Source: Herbaspirillum robiniae (GTDB lineage Bacteria; Pseudomonadota; Gammaproteobacteria; Burkholderiales; Burkholderiaceae_D). Taken from it: 64,000 nt of DNA. Under the pieces are notes generated by a model. It saw only the letters and a list, made by a program, of their open reading frames with translations. It did not search any database and was not told the DNA's origin. Shown here in pieces: positions 47,579-56,549 of this stretch. Positions within the stretch are counted from its first letter, which is position 1. Each line of letters opens with the position of its first letter. The translations under genes and the position numbers were made by a program. The stretch covers positions 124,001-188,000 of the forward strand of contig NZ_NJGU01000006.1 of NCBI RefSeq assembly GCF_002213415.1. Reading direction: 5' to 3'.

Positions 47579-47718
47579 CCCATTCCCGTCGTCCTGACGA
47601 AAGTCAGGACCCAGTGTCGTTTGCTGCACATCACGGTTATCGAGCAGAGGAACGGACATCACTGCTATCGACGGGAGCGACTAACGCCACTGGGTCCCCG
47701 CCTTCGCGGGGACGACGG
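47579..47718. repeat. REP-pair element, copy B (140 bp)
   Basis: Left hairpin GTCCTGACGAAAGTCAGGAC with perfect 8-bp stem and GAAA loop; right hairpin as in copy A. 363 bp after copy A. Confidence 0.9.
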
Positions 47719-47824
47719 CGGTGGGGGATGGCGCCATTGCACGAGGCTGGCCTGATGCCCTTCAATTCTCAGGCAGCGTTCCGGCGCCGTGATCGCAGGC
47801 GCTCGACATCGCAAGCGCCAGAAT

Positions 47825-47929
47825 GCATGGCAAGTGCGCGAAATCATATGCGTGCGAACGCATGGCAAGCGCCCAAAATCGAACGCGTGCGAATGATGGC
47901 AGGCGCCCGAATGCGTGTTCCGGCGTTCC
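47825..47929. repeat. Three tandem 35-bp repeats, second spacer
   Basis: Units at 47825, 47860 and 47895, the same series as at 47463-47567 with a few substitutions; therefore the whole spacer-plus-element block of 362 bp was duplicated. Confidence 0.85.
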
Positions 47930-47940
47930 CTCACCCGACT

Positions 47941-48080
47941 CCCATTCCCGTCGTCCTGACGAAAGTCAGGACCCAGCGACGTTTGCTGCACATCACGGTT
48001 ATCGACCAGAGGGACGGACGTCACCGTTATCTACGGGAGCAACGAACGTCACTGGGTCCCCGCCTTCGCGGGGACGACGG
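47941..48080. repeat. REP-pair element, copy C (140 bp)
   Basis: Same architecture; 362 bp after copy B. The spacer after it is shortened to 47 bp and lacks the 35-bp repeats. Confidence 0.9.
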
Positions 48081-48127
48081 AGGTGGGAGGATGGCGCCAT
48101 TGCGCGAGGCTGACCTTGTATTCCGCC

Positions 48128-48267
48128 CCCATTCCCGTCGTCCTGACGAAAGTCAGGACCCAGTGTCGTTTGCTGCACATCACGGTTATCGAGCAGAGGG
48201 ACAGACGTCACCGTTATCGATGGAATCGACAAAAGTCACTGGGTCTCCGCCTTCGCGGGGACGACGG
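48128..48267. repeat. REP-pair element, copy D (140 bp)
   Basis: Same architecture, with small substitutions in the right half (GGGTCTCCGCC instead of GGGTCCCCGCC). Followed by the conserved start of the spacer (ATTGCACGAGGCTGGC), then unique sequence. Confidence 0.9.
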
Positions 48268-48345
48268 CGGTGGGGAGGATCGCGCCATTGCACGAGGCTG
48301 GCCTGGTGCAATTGGCTGCTATGTTGGGCGTCCTGATTCCAGATA

Positions 48346-48383
48346 CAAAACAAAAGCGGCGCATGCCTTCCGACATGCGCCGC
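48346..48383 (-). terminator. Terminator of maeB
   Basis: Perfect 10-bp stem GCGGCGCATG/CATGCGCCGC (48356-48383), + strand CAAAACAAAA on the left giving a U-rich tail in the leftward transcript. Confidence 0.9.
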
Positions 48384-48430
48384 CTTCGCGGTCTTGCGTG
48401 AGCGTCAGCTCATTTCATGCTATCGGCCGA

Positions 48431-50743
48431 TCAACGCTCCGACAGCGCGTCCATCACGCACAGCGCCGTCATGTTGATGATGCGGCGGACGGTGGCCGAT
48501 GGCGTCAGGATGTGGACCGGCTTGGCGCAACCCAGCAGGATGGGGCCGATCGCCACGCCGTTGCCCGATGCGGTCTTGAGCAGGTTGTAGGCGATGTTGG
48601 CCGCGTCGATGTTGGGCATGACCAGCAGGTTGGCGTCGCCCTTGAGCGGCGAATCCGGGATCACGGCGTTGAGCAGCTTCATGTCCAGTGCGGTGTCGCC
48701 GTGCATTTCGCCGTCCACTTCCAGGTCCGGCGCCACTTCGCGCAGGATCGCCAGGGCATTGCGCATCTTGCGGGCCGACTCGCTGTTGGAGGAACCGAAA
48801 TTGGAATGCGACAGCAGCGCCGCACGCGGGTGCAGGCCGAAACGGCGCATTTCGTCGGCGGCCAGGATGGTGATCTCGGCCAGCTCGGCGGCGTTCGGAT
48901 TCTCGTTGACGTGCGTGTCCACCAGCACCAGCTGGCGGTTCGGCAGGATCACGGCGTTCATGGCGGCGTAGACGTTCACGCCTTCACGCTTGCCCAGCAC
49001 CTGGTCGATGTAGTGCAGGTGCAGCTGGGTGGTGCCGTAGGTGCCGCAGATCATGCCGTCGGCGTCGCCCTTGTGGATCGCCATGGAGCCGATCAGTGTG
49101 TGGCGGCGGCGCATTTCCAGCTTGGCGTACTGCTCGGTGACGCCCTTGCGGCGCGACATCTCGAGGAAGGTCTGCCAGTAGTCGCGATAGCGCTCGTCGA
49201 AGTTCGGGTTGATCACCTCGAAGTCGGTGCCGGCGCGCAGGCGCAGGCCGAACTTCTGGATGCGTTGTTCCAGCACTTCCGGACGGCCAACCAGGATGGG
49301 CTTGGCCAGGTTTTCGTCGACGATCACCTGCACCGCGCGCAGCACGCGCTCTTCTTCGCCTTCGGCGTAGACGATGCGTTTCTTCGCTTCGGCGGCCTTC
49401 TTGGCGACCTGGAAGATCGGGCGCATGAAGGTGCCGCTGTGGTAGACGAACTGCTCCAGCTTCTCGATGTAGGCGTCCATGTCCTGGATCGGACGGGCGG
49501 CCACGCCGGAAGTCTCGGCGGCGCGCGCGACGGCCGGCGCGATCTTGATCATCAGGCGCGGGTCGAAGGGCTTGGGAATGATGTACTCGGGGCCGAACGA
49601 CAGGTTGGTCACGCCGTAGGTGGCGGCCACGATGTCGGACTGCTCCGCCTGCGCCAGTTCGGCGATGGCGTGAACGGTGGCGATCTCCATCTCGCGGGTG
49701 ATGGTGGTGGCGCCGGAATCCAGCGCGCCGCGGAAGATGTAGGGGAAGCACAGCACATTGTTGACCTGGTTCGGATAGTCCGAACGGCCGGTAGCGATGA
49801 CGGCGTCGTCGCGCACGGCCTTGACGTCTTCGGGCAGGATTTCCGGGGTCGGGTTGGCCAGCGCCAGCACCAGCGGGCGCGGCGCCATCTGCTTGACCAT
49901 GTCCTGCTTGAGCACGCCGGCGGCGGACAGGCCCAGGAAGATGTCGGCGTTGGGGATGACGTCGGCCAGGGTGCGCGCGTCGGTTTCGCGGGCGAAGCGC
50001 TCCTTGTCCGGATCCATCAGTTCCTTGCGGCCCTTGTAGACCACGCCGGCCAGGTCGGTGACGTAGATGTTCTCGATCGGGAAGCCGAGGTCGACGATCA
50101 GGTCCAGGCAGGCCAGCGCGGCCGCGCCGGCGCCGGAGACCACCAGCTTGACTTCCTTGATGTTCTTGCCGACGACCTTCAGGCCGTTCAGGATCGCTGC
50201 GCCGACGATGATGGCGGTGCCGTGCTGGTCATCGTGGAAGACCGGGATCTTCATCTTCTCGCGCAGCTTGCGCTCGATGTAGAAGCACTCGGGCGCCTTG
50301 ATGTCTTCCAGGTTGATGCCGCCGAAGGTCGGCTCAAGCGCGGCGATGACGTCGATCAGCTTGTCCGGGTCGGTCTCGTTGACTTCGATGTCGAACACGT
50401 CGATGCCGGCGAACTTCTTGAACAGCACGCCCTTGCCTTCCATCACCGGCTTGGAGGCCAGTGCGCCGATGTTGCCCAGGCCCAGCACGGCGGTGCCGTT
50501 GGAGATAACGGCCACCAGGTTGCCGCGGGCGGTGTACTTGAACGCGTTGAGCGGGTCGGCGACGATTTCTTCGCAAGCCGCGGCGACGCCGGGAGAATAT
50601 GCCAGGGAGAGATCACGCTGGTTGGTCAGCAGCTTGGTGGGAGTGACGCTGATTTTGCCCGGGGTCGGAAACTCGTGGTAATCCAGCGCTGCCTGACGAA
50701 GTTGCTGACGCACTTCTTCTTTCTTACTGATCATCGAATCCAT
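48431..50743 (-). CDS. maeB: NADP-dependent malic enzyme with phosphotransacetylase-like domain
   Basis: Decarboxylates malate to pyruvate with NADP+. 770 residues, the long MaeB type: malic enzyme domain in the first ~430 residues ([49 protein letters not shown]) and a phosphate acetyltransferase-like C-terminal domain (about 435-770), generally regulatory. Starts at ATG 50743 or 50734 (MISKKEE); no strong ribosome site for either. The frame continues far upstream but that part is not malic enzyme. Not obviously in an operon; fits the organic-acid theme of kgtP/dctBD. Confidence 0.94.
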   Translation of the reverse strand: MDSMISKKEEVRQQLRQAALDYHEFPTPGKISVTPTKLLTNQRDLSLAYSPGVAAACEEIVADPLNAFKYTARGNLVAVISNGTAVLGLGNIGALASKPVMEGKGVLFKKFAGIDVFDIEVNETDPDKLIDVIAALEPTFGGINLEDIKAPECFYIERKLREKMKIPVFHDDQHGTAIIVGAAILNGLKVVGKNIKEVKLVVSGAGAAALACLDLIVDLGFPIENIYVTDLAGVVYKGRKELMDPDKERFARETDARTLADVIPNADIFLGLSAAGVLKQDMVKQMAPRPLVLALANPTPEILPEDVKAVRDDAVIATGRSDYPNQVNNVLCFPYIFRGALDSGATTITREMEIATVHAIAELAQAEQSDIVAATYGVTNLSFGPEYIIPKPFDPRLMIKIAPAVARAAETSGVAARPIQDMDAYIEKLEQFVYHSGTFMRPIFQVAKKAAEAKKRIVYAEGEEERVLRAVQVIVDENLAKPILVGRPEVLEQRIQKFGLRLRAGTDFEVINPNFDERYRDYWQTFLEMSRRKGVTEQYAKLEMRRRHTLIGSMAIHKGDADGMICGTYGTTQLHLHYIDQVLGKREGVNVYAAMNAVILPNRQLVLVDTHVNENPNAAELAEITILAADEMRRFGLHPRAALLSHSNFGSSNSESARKMRNALAILREVAPDLEVDGEMHGDTALDMKLLNAVIPDSPLKGDANLLVMPNIDAANIAYNLLKTASGNGVAIGPILLGCAKPVHILTPSATVRRIINMTALCVMDALSER

Positions 50744-51251
50744 AACTCTGTATTCTCTATGTTGACTTGCGAAGACCGGTGATTCTAGCAGAGGTCGGCC
50801 CTCAATCATAGGCCGCCGGCCCGATGCTGCTCCGCGCAAAGCCTGTCCGGGACTGGCTTTGCGGCGTTTCACCGGCGGTGCGTGATGACCGCGAACATGC
50901 CCGTTCACAGTGCAAATGACGTCCGTTTGCGGCGTGATGGGTGCACGTTGCGCACAGCTTTGCAATGGCGAATCTTTGCTCGCTTGCATTGGCCGGCGAC
51001 GGCACCTGTGGAAAGTCCTTATCGCCGGACGGCGCGCCCGGTCGGCGCGTTGGCGGGGATTGCGGGCCGGCTTGTGGCTGCCCTGCGCGTGAAGCCGCGA
51101 GGCCCCGGTTCGCGTTTGACGGCCTCTTGCGCCGCGCGCGATTTCGGTGCGTCTGCTGCATCGCAACACGCGACGCCAGGCGCTTCACTGTCCCCAACGA
51201 TAGACCCGATTGTGCTCCAGAAGCAATGACGGATTGGTTACAATCGACACC
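50744..51251. other. Intergenic region, nothing recognised
   Basis: 508 bp between divergent maeB and thiL, presumably with both promoters. Several short open frames cross it, but none has a ribosome site and recognisable protein. No hairpin-terminator or known RNA was noticed. Confidence 0.5.
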
Positions 51252-52217
51252 ATGCTGACCGAATTCGAACTCATCGCGCGCTACTTCAACCGCCCTCCCG
51301 CCCCGGACAGCCGCACGGCGCTCGGCGTGGGCGACGATTGCGCGCTGATGACCCCGGCCCCCGGCATGCAGCTGGCCATCTCCAGCGACATGCTGGTCTG
51401 CGGCCGCCATTTCTTCCCCGATGCGGATCCGACGGCGCTGGGCCACAAATGCCTGGCGGTGAACCTGTCCGACCTGGCGGCGATGGGCGCGCAGCCGATC
51501 GCCTTCACGCTGGCGCTGGCGCTGCCGCAGGCCGACCCGGAATGGCTGGCGCCGTTCTCCCAGGGCATGCTGGCGCTGGCCGACCGCCACGGCTGCGAGC
51601 TGATCGGCGGCGACACCACCAAGGGCCCGCTGACGATTTCCATCACCGTGTTCGGCGAAGTGCCGCCGCAACAGGCGCTGCGCCGCGACGCCGCGCGCGT
51701 GGGCGACGATATCTGGATCTCCGGTTCGCTGGGCGACGCCCGCCTGGCGCTGGCCGGCTACCGCAACGAACTGGCGCTGTCCGACACCGAACTGCTGCAG
51801 GCGGCGCCGCGCATGCATGAGCCGACCCCGCGCGTGGAGCTGGGCGTGGCGCTGCGCGGCATCGCGCACGCGGCCATCGACATTTCCGACGGGCTGGTGG
51901 GCGACCTCGGCCACATCCTCGAGCGTTCGCATCACGGCGCCACGCTGAACGTGGACGCGCTGCCGCCCGGCAACGTGCTGCAGCAGCGCGAGGTCGACCT
52001 GCGCCGCCGCTTCACGCTGGCCGGCGGCGACGACTACGAACTCTGCTTCACCGCGCCGGCGCGCCTGCGCGAAGCGGTGGAAAAAGCCGCCCGCGCGGCC
52101 GGCGCCGAAGTGGCGCGCGTGGGCAGCATCGACCGCGAACCCGGCCTGCGCCTGGTGGACGCCGCCGGCGAAGCGCTGCAACTGGACCTCGCGTCCTTCG
52201 ATCATTTCCGCACATGA
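51252..52217 (+). CDS. thiL: Thiamine-monophosphate kinase
   Basis: Phosphorylates thiamine phosphate to the active cofactor. 321 residues. Begins MLTEFELIARYF; GVGDDCALM (metal/ATP-binding), NLSDLAAMGAQP and GGDTTKGPLTISITVFG are the standard ThiL blocks. It overlaps pgpA by 4 bp (ATGA), the usual pairing in betaproteobacteria. Confidence 0.96.
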   Translation: MLTEFELIARYFNRPPAPDSRTALGVGDDCALMTPAPGMQLAISSDMLVCGRHFFPDADPTALGHKCLAVNLSDLAAMGAQPIAFTLALALPQADPEWLAPFSQGMLALADRHGCELIGGDTTKGPLTISITVFGEVPPQQALRRDAARVGDDIWISGSLGDARLALAGYRNELALSDTELLQAAPRMHEPTPRVELGVALRGIAHAAIDISDGLVGDLGHILERSHHGATLNVDALPPGNVLQQREVDLRRRFTLAGGDDYELCFTAPARLREAVEKAARAAGAEVARVGSIDREPGLRLVDAAGEALQLDLASFDHFRT

Positions 52218-52798
52218 ACCAAGAAACGCCCCCCTCCCCTGCAGCATCCGCAACATCCGATGCCCCGGCCGCGCCGGCATTCCCGCCTCCGCGCGCCGGC
52301 GGCAAACGCAAGCCGACCGCCCACTTCATGCTGGCGCACCCGGCGCACTGGATCGCGCAGGGCTTCGGCAGCGGCCTCTCGCCGATCATGCCGGGCACGG
52401 CCGGCACCTTGTTCGCATGGCTGTCCTTCGCGGTGCTCTCGGCGCGCTGGCCGCACATCTTCACCGCCGCCAACTGGCTGGCCATCATCGTGGCCGGCTT
52501 CGTGGTCGGCGTCTGGGCCTGTCATCGCACCGGACGCGCGCTGAACTCGCCCGATGACGGCAGCATGGTGTGGGACGAGATCATCGCCTTCTGGCTGGTG
52601 CTGGTGCTGGTGACGCCGGCCGACCTGAAGACCCAGTTCGCGGCATTCGTGGTGTTCCGCTTCTTCGACATGGTCAAGCCGCCGCCGATCGCGTGGTTCG
52701 ACCGCCGCTTCAAGGGCGGCTTCGGCGTGATGTGGGACGACATCCTGGCGGCGTTCTACACGCTGCTGGCGTTCGCGTTCTGGCGCGCCTATTTTTGA
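52214..52798 (+). CDS. pgpA: Phosphatidylglycerophosphatase A
   Basis: Inner-membrane enzyme making phosphatidylglycerol. 194 residues, with a low-complexity N-terminal extension of about 35 residues (rich in Pro/Ala). Core motifs FGSGLSPIMPGTAGTL and VVFRFFDMVKPPPI are clear. Translationally coupled to thiL. Confidence 0.95.
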   Translation: MNQETPPSPAASATSDAPAAPAFPPPRAGGKRKPTAHFMLAHPAHWIAQGFGSGLSPIMPGTAGTLFAWLSFAVLSARWPHIFTAANWLAIIVAGFVVGVWACHRTGRALNSPDDGSMVWDEIIAFWLVLVLVTPADLKTQFAAFVVFRFFDMVKPPPIAWFDRRFKGGFGVMWDDILAAFYTLLAFAFWRAYF

Positions 52799-52913
52799 TA
52801 CGGCGCCCCGGTTCAACAAAGCCTGTGGAGAGAGTATGCTTGTCCGTGCATGCTCATGATCAACCGGCCGCGGTCATCGGAAGGGGCTGACGGCATAACC
52901 AGGGGTAACATCC

Positions 52914-53396
52914 ATGGACACCACGATTGACTTAGCCGCACGCGTCGGCCAGGCCCTGAAGGCCAAGGGCCTGCTGTTAGCCACAGCCGAATCGTGCACC
53001 GGCGGCGGCATCGCGCACGCCGTCACCGAAATCGCAGGCTCTTCCGAATGGTTCGACTGCGGCTTCGTCACCTATTCCAACGCCTCCAAGAACGAACTGC
53101 TGGACATTCCCGAAGCCATGATCGCGCTGCACGGCGCGGTCAGCGAAGAGATCGCCGGCGCCATGGCCGAAGGGGCCGTCGCCAACAGCAGCTCGGACGT
53201 GGCCGTCTCCACCACCGGCATCGCCGGCCCCGGCGGTGCGGTACCCGGCAAACCGGTCGGCACCGTCTGCTTCGGCTGGCGCGTGGGCGACAAGACCTTC
53301 ACCGAACGGCTGGTGTTCTCCGGCGACCGGCAGGCGGTGCGCGAGCAGACGGTGATTCATTCGCTCAAGGGCTTGCTGAAGCTGCTGGCCGACTGA
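52914..53396 (+). CDS. pncC: Nicotinamide-nucleotide amidohydrolase (CinA C-terminal type)
   Basis: Deamidates nicotinamide mononucleotide in NAD recycling. 160 residues, the stand-alone CinA C-domain. Catalytic-Ser motif TAESCTGGGIAHAVTEI, VTYSNASKNELL and STTGIAGPGG are present. Lies 115 bp after pgpA, same strand. Confidence 0.94.
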   Translation: MDTTIDLAARVGQALKAKGLLLATAESCTGGGIAHAVTEIAGSSEWFDCGFVTYSNASKNELLDIPEAMIALHGAVSEEIAGAMAEGAVANSSSDVAVSTTGIAGPGGAVPGKPVGTVCFGWRVGDKTFTERLVFSGDRQAVREQTVIHSLKGLLKLLAD

Positions 53397-53420
53397 CCAG
53401 GTTCCTCGCTCCCGAAAAAC

Positions 53421-53457
53421 AAACAGGCGGCGCTCCTCACGGAGTCGCCGCCTGTTT
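53421..53457. terminator. Bidirectional terminator between pncC and pyrF
   Basis: 12-bp perfect stem AAACAGGCGGCG/CGCCGCCTGTTT around a loop with inner CTCC/GGAG. Convergent genes end on both sides. Confidence 0.9.
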
Positions 53458-53474
53458 GCATTTGACCGGTCGGA

Positions 53475-54293
53475 TCAGCGGAACTGGTTGATCGCGTCGC
53501 GCGTCTCGATGGCCACCCGGCGCGCCGCCGCGGCGAAGTCCTCGCCGTCCTGCGGCTTGGCGTACAGGATGGCGCGCGAGGAGTTGATCATCATGCCGGC
53601 GCCGGATGCGGTCCTGCCGGACTTGACGGTCGCTTCCACGTCGCCGCCCTGGGCGCCCACGCCGGGCACCAGCAGCGGCATGTCGCCGATGATGGCGCGC
53701 ACCTGGGCCAGCTCATGCGGGAAGGTCGCGCCCACCACCAGGCCGCACTGGCCGTTGGTGTTCCATTTTTCGGCCACCAGGCGCGCCACGTGCTGGTACA
53801 GCGGCTTGCCGTCGACTTCCAGGAACTGCAGGTCGGAGCCGCCGGCGTTGGAGGTGCGGCACAGCACGATCACGCCGCGGTCCTTCCATTCCAGGTAGGG
53901 CGAGACCGAATCCCAGCCCATGTAGGGGCTGACGGTGACGACGTCGGCGTTGTAGCGCTCGAAGGCTTCGCGCGCGTACTGCTCGGCGGTGGCGCCAATG
54001 TCGCCGCGCTTGGCGTCCAGCACCAGCGGAATGTCGGGATAGGTGCTGCGCAGGTAGGCGCAGATGCGCTCCAGCTGCTCTTCCGCGCCCAGCGCGGCGA
54101 AATAGGCGATCTGCGGCTTGAAGGCGCAGGCGGTGTCGGCCGTGGCGTCGATGATGGCGCGGCAGAACTCGTAGATGGCGTCGGGCTTGCCTTGCAGCTC
54201 CGCGGGGAATTTCTTGACGTCGGGATCCAGGCCGACGCACAGCAGGGAGTTACGCGAAGTCCACGCGGCGTTTAATTTCTCGATGAATGTCAC
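53475..54293 (-). CDS. pyrF: Orotidine 5'-phosphate decarboxylase
   Basis: Last step of UMP synthesis. 272 residues, the longer mycobacterial/betaproteobacterial-type OMPDC. Catalytic block [18 protein letters not shown] (Lys-Asp pair), LLCVGLDPD at the N-terminus and [10 protein letters not shown] near the phosphate site. Monocistronic. Confidence 0.96.
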   Translation of the reverse strand: MTFIEKLNAAWTSRNSLLCVGLDPDVKKFPAELQGKPDAIYEFCRAIIDATADTACAFKPQIAYFAALGAEEQLERICAYLRSTYPDIPLVLDAKRGDIGATAEQYAREAFERYNADVVTVSPYMGWDSVSPYLEWKDRGVIVLCRTSNAGGSDLQFLEVDGKPLYQHVARLVAEKWNTNGQCGLVVGATFPHELAQVRAIIGDMPLLVPGVGAQGGDVEATVKSGRTASGAGMMINSSRAILYAKPQDGEDFAAAARRVAIETRDAINQFR

Positions 54294-54450
54294 GGTGATG
54301 CCTTAAGCTTGAAGATGCGCTATTGTATCGCGCCGGCATGCTCCACCCCCGTTTTTACCGCCTTTTCGATGCATTTCGGGCGAAAATCGGGCACTAGACC
54401 GGACTTGCACGGGTCTGAAGCGTTCTCTATTTCTGACAAGGAACAACAAC

Positions 54451-55053
54451 ATGAAGAAACCGTTCACCCCCTTCGCATGGCTGGCCGCCGCAGTTCTGGC
54501 GCTGACGCTTTCCGGCTGCGGCTACAACGATTTCCAGGCCAAGGACGAGGCCACCAAGGCCGCCTGGGGCGAAGTGGTGAACCAGTACCAGCGCCGCGCC
54601 GACCTGATTCCCAACCTGGTCAACACCGTCAAGGGCTATGCCGCCCACGAGAAGGACACGCTGGAAGCCGTGACCCAGGCGCGCGCGGCCGCCACCAGTT
54701 TCCAGATCACGCCGGAAGTGCTGAACAACCCGGAAGCCTTCGCCAAATTCCAGCAGGTGCAGGGCCAGCTGTCCTCGGCGCTGTCGCGCCTGATGGCGGT
54801 GTCCGAGAACTACCCGCAGCTCAAGGCCGATACCAGCTTCCGCGACTTGCAGTCGCAGCTCGAAGGCACCGAGAACCGCATCACCGTGGCGCGCCAGCGC
54901 TACATCGCCTCGGTCCAGGAGTACAACATCCTGGCGCGCAGCTTCCCCACCAACATCACGGCCAAGATCTTCAGCTACCAGGTCAAGCCGTCCTTCACGG
55001 TGGAAAACGAGAAGGCGATCTCGACCGCACCCGCCGTCAACTTCGGCAAGTAA
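54451..55053 (+). CDS. lemA: LemA family protein
   Basis: Membrane-anchored helical protein of uncertain role. 200 residues. Lipoprotein-like N-terminus (AAVLALTLSGCGYNDFQ), then coil-forming QYQRRADLIPNLVNTVKGYA and NRITVARQRYIASVQEYN, which are family signatures. Precedes two TPM-domain genes, the common LemA-TPM arrangement. Confidence 0.93.
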   Translation: MKKPFTPFAWLAAAVLALTLSGCGYNDFQAKDEATKAAWGEVVNQYQRRADLIPNLVNTVKGYAAHEKDTLEAVTQARAAATSFQITPEVLNNPEAFAKFQQVQGQLSSALSRLMAVSENYPQLKADTSFRDLQSQLEGTENRITVARQRYIASVQEYNILARSFPTNITAKIFSYQVKPSFTVENEKAISTAPAVNFGK

Positions 55054-55074
55054 GCCTGAAGCCGGGCATCGCCG

Positions 55075-55932
55075 ATGCGTAGATTCCTCCTGCGACTCCA
55101 GCTGCTGCTGGCCCTGCTGCCCGCCCTGGGCGGCACGGCCGCGGCCCAGGAGTTCGTCGCCGTGCCGCCGCTGAGCGGCCATGTGATCGACCAGATCCGC
55201 ATGCTCGACGCCGGGCAGCGCGCCGCGCTGGACAACGTGCTGGCCGAATACGAAACCCGCACCGGCAGCCAGATCACGGTGCTGCTGATGGCCTCCACCG
55301 CGCCCGAAGCGATCGAGCAGTACGGCATCCGCGTGGCCGAGGCCTGGAAGCTGGGCCGCAAGGGCATCGACGACGGCGTGATCCTGATCGTCGCCCGCGA
55401 CAACCCGAAGGCGCTGCGCCGCCTGCGCATCGAGGCCGGGCGCGGCGTGCAGGGCAGCCTGACCGATGCGCAGTCCAAGCGCATCCTGGAAGACGTGATC
55501 GCGCCGCATTTCCGGCAGAACGATTTCTACGGCGGCCTGGCGGCCGGCGTATCGGCCATCACCAGCCTGCTCGACCAGGAACAACTGCCGGCCGCGCAGC
55601 GCCATGCGCCGCAGCCGCAGGATGACGACGGCGGCTGGGTCGCGCTGATCGTGGTGCTGGTGTTCCTGGCGGTATTTTTCACCGTCCTGCTCAAAGCGCG
55701 CCGCCGCGCGCGCAACAACCTCAACAGCAACGACTGGGGCCGCGGCGCCGGCGTGATCATCGGCAGCATCCTCGACCAGGCGGCGCGCAACGCATCGTCC
55801 GGCCGCTCGGGAGGTTTTCGCAGCACCGGCGGCTTCTCGGGCGGATCGTCCGGCGGTTTTTCTTCCGGCGGCGATTCGTTCTCGGGCGGCGGCGGCACAT
55901 TCGACGGCGGCGGCGCCTCGGGGGACTGGTGA
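55075..55932 (+). CDS. TPM-domain membrane protein (YgcG-like)
   Basis: 285 residues. Signal peptide, extracytoplasmic TPM domain (about 35-165; IDQIRMLDAGQRAALDNVLA, GIDDGVILIVARDN), one membrane helix (WVALIVVLVFLAVFFTVLL), and a Gly/Ser-rich tail (GGFSGGSSGGFSSGGDSF). The TPM fold is linked to photosystem repair or phosphatase-like activity in other systems; here the role is unknown. 21 bp after lemA. Confidence 0.9.
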   Translation: MRRFLLRLQLLLALLPALGGTAAAQEFVAVPPLSGHVIDQIRMLDAGQRAALDNVLAEYETRTGSQITVLLMASTAPEAIEQYGIRVAEAWKLGRKGIDDGVILIVARDNPKALRRLRIEAGRGVQGSLTDAQSKRILEDVIAPHFRQNDFYGGLAAGVSAITSLLDQEQLPAAQRHAPQPQDDDGGWVALIVVLVFLAVFFTVLLKARRRARNNLNSNDWGRGAGVIIGSILDQAARNASSGRSGGFRSTGGFSGGSSGGFSSGGDSFSGGGGTFDGGGASGDW

Positions 55933-55933
55933 C

Positions 55934-56458
55934 ATGAGCGAACACAAGAACCAGCCCGCCGTCCTCGGTCGCCTGCTGCACCACCTCGCAATGACCCACG
56001 GGGCCGCGCGCCGCGCCTTCCCCTCGGCCACGCTCAAGGCGATCCAGGCCGGCATCGCGGCGGGCGAAAAGATGCATCGCGCGCAGGTGCGCGTGATCGT
56101 GGAGGCCTCGCTGTCGCTGGGCGCGATATGGCGCCGCGAAAGCGCGCGCCAGCGCGCGCATGAGCTGTTCTCGCGCTACCGCATTTGGGATACCGAAGAA
56201 AACTGCGGCGTGCTGGTCTACCTCAACCTGGCCGACCACAAGGTGGAGATCGTCGCCGACCGCGGCGTCAGCCGGCTGGTGACGCGCCGGCAGTGGCAGG
56301 ATGTGTGCGGCGTCATGACCGCCGGCTACGCGCGCGGCGCCTATCACGACAGCACGCTGCAGGCGCTTGGGCAGCTCAACGCGCTGCTGGCCGGGGTCAT
56401 GCCCAACGATGGCGCGAGCGACCGCAACGAGCTGTCCGACAAGCCGCTGGTGCTTTAA
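55934..56458 (+). CDS. Second TPM-domain protein, no signal peptide
   Basis: 174 residues. Another TPM-type domain (VRVIVEASLSLGAIWRRESARQ, GVLVYLNLADHKVEIVADRGV) without an export signal, so it is probably cytoplasmic or membrane-peripheral. One base separates it from the preceding stop, giving a lemA-TPM-TPM operon with a terminator downstream. Confidence 0.87.
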   Translation: MSEHKNQPAVLGRLLHHLAMTHGAARRAFPSATLKAIQAGIAAGEKMHRAQVRVIVEASLSLGAIWRRESARQRAHELFSRYRIWDTEENCGVLVYLNLADHKVEIVADRGVSRLVTRRQWQDVCGVMTAGYARGAYHDSTLQALGQLNALLAGVMPNDGASDRNELSDKPLVL

Positions 56459-56483
56459 AGCCGCACTGCCGACTGCAAAGAAA

Positions 56484-56520
56484 AACGCCGCCTGCGGTTT
56501 GCCCGCGGCGGCGTTTTTTC
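56484..56520. terminator. Bidirectional terminator between the TPM operon and dacB
   Basis: 9-bp stem AACGCCGCC/GGCGGCGTT, then TTTTTT-type tail; A-run on the other side suits dacB. Confidence 0.88.
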
Positions 56521-56549
56521 ATCGATGGCGGGGCTTCCCGCAAGCGACC

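Larger units (their letters stand above)
46782..48430. other. Repeat-rich non-coding region
   Basis: 1.65 kb without a supported gene. It holds the kgtP promoter (47011-47026), an AT-rich patch (47046-47090), a hairpin (GGATTCCCG 47115-47123 with its complement 47146-47154), four 140-bp inverted REP-pair elements and 35-bp tandem repeats, then the maeB terminator. Long open frames through it exist only because the units are repeated. Confidence 0.85.

Noticed and set aside
47463-47929. CRISPR array
   Set aside because: 35-bp units are direct head-to-tail repeats without unique spacers, and no cas genes are nearby.
47437-48336. Open frame of 299 codons through the repeat array
   Set aside because: Open only because 362-bp blocks are repeated; the peptide repeats itself and has no ribosome site or family resemblance.
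48083-50782. 899-codon open frame opposite maeB
   Set aside because: Shadow of maeB; low-complexity translation without domains.
50800-51250. A gene upstream of thiL or a structured RNA
   Set aside because: Several frames were open, but none had a credible start, and no stem-loop pattern of a known RNA family was seen.
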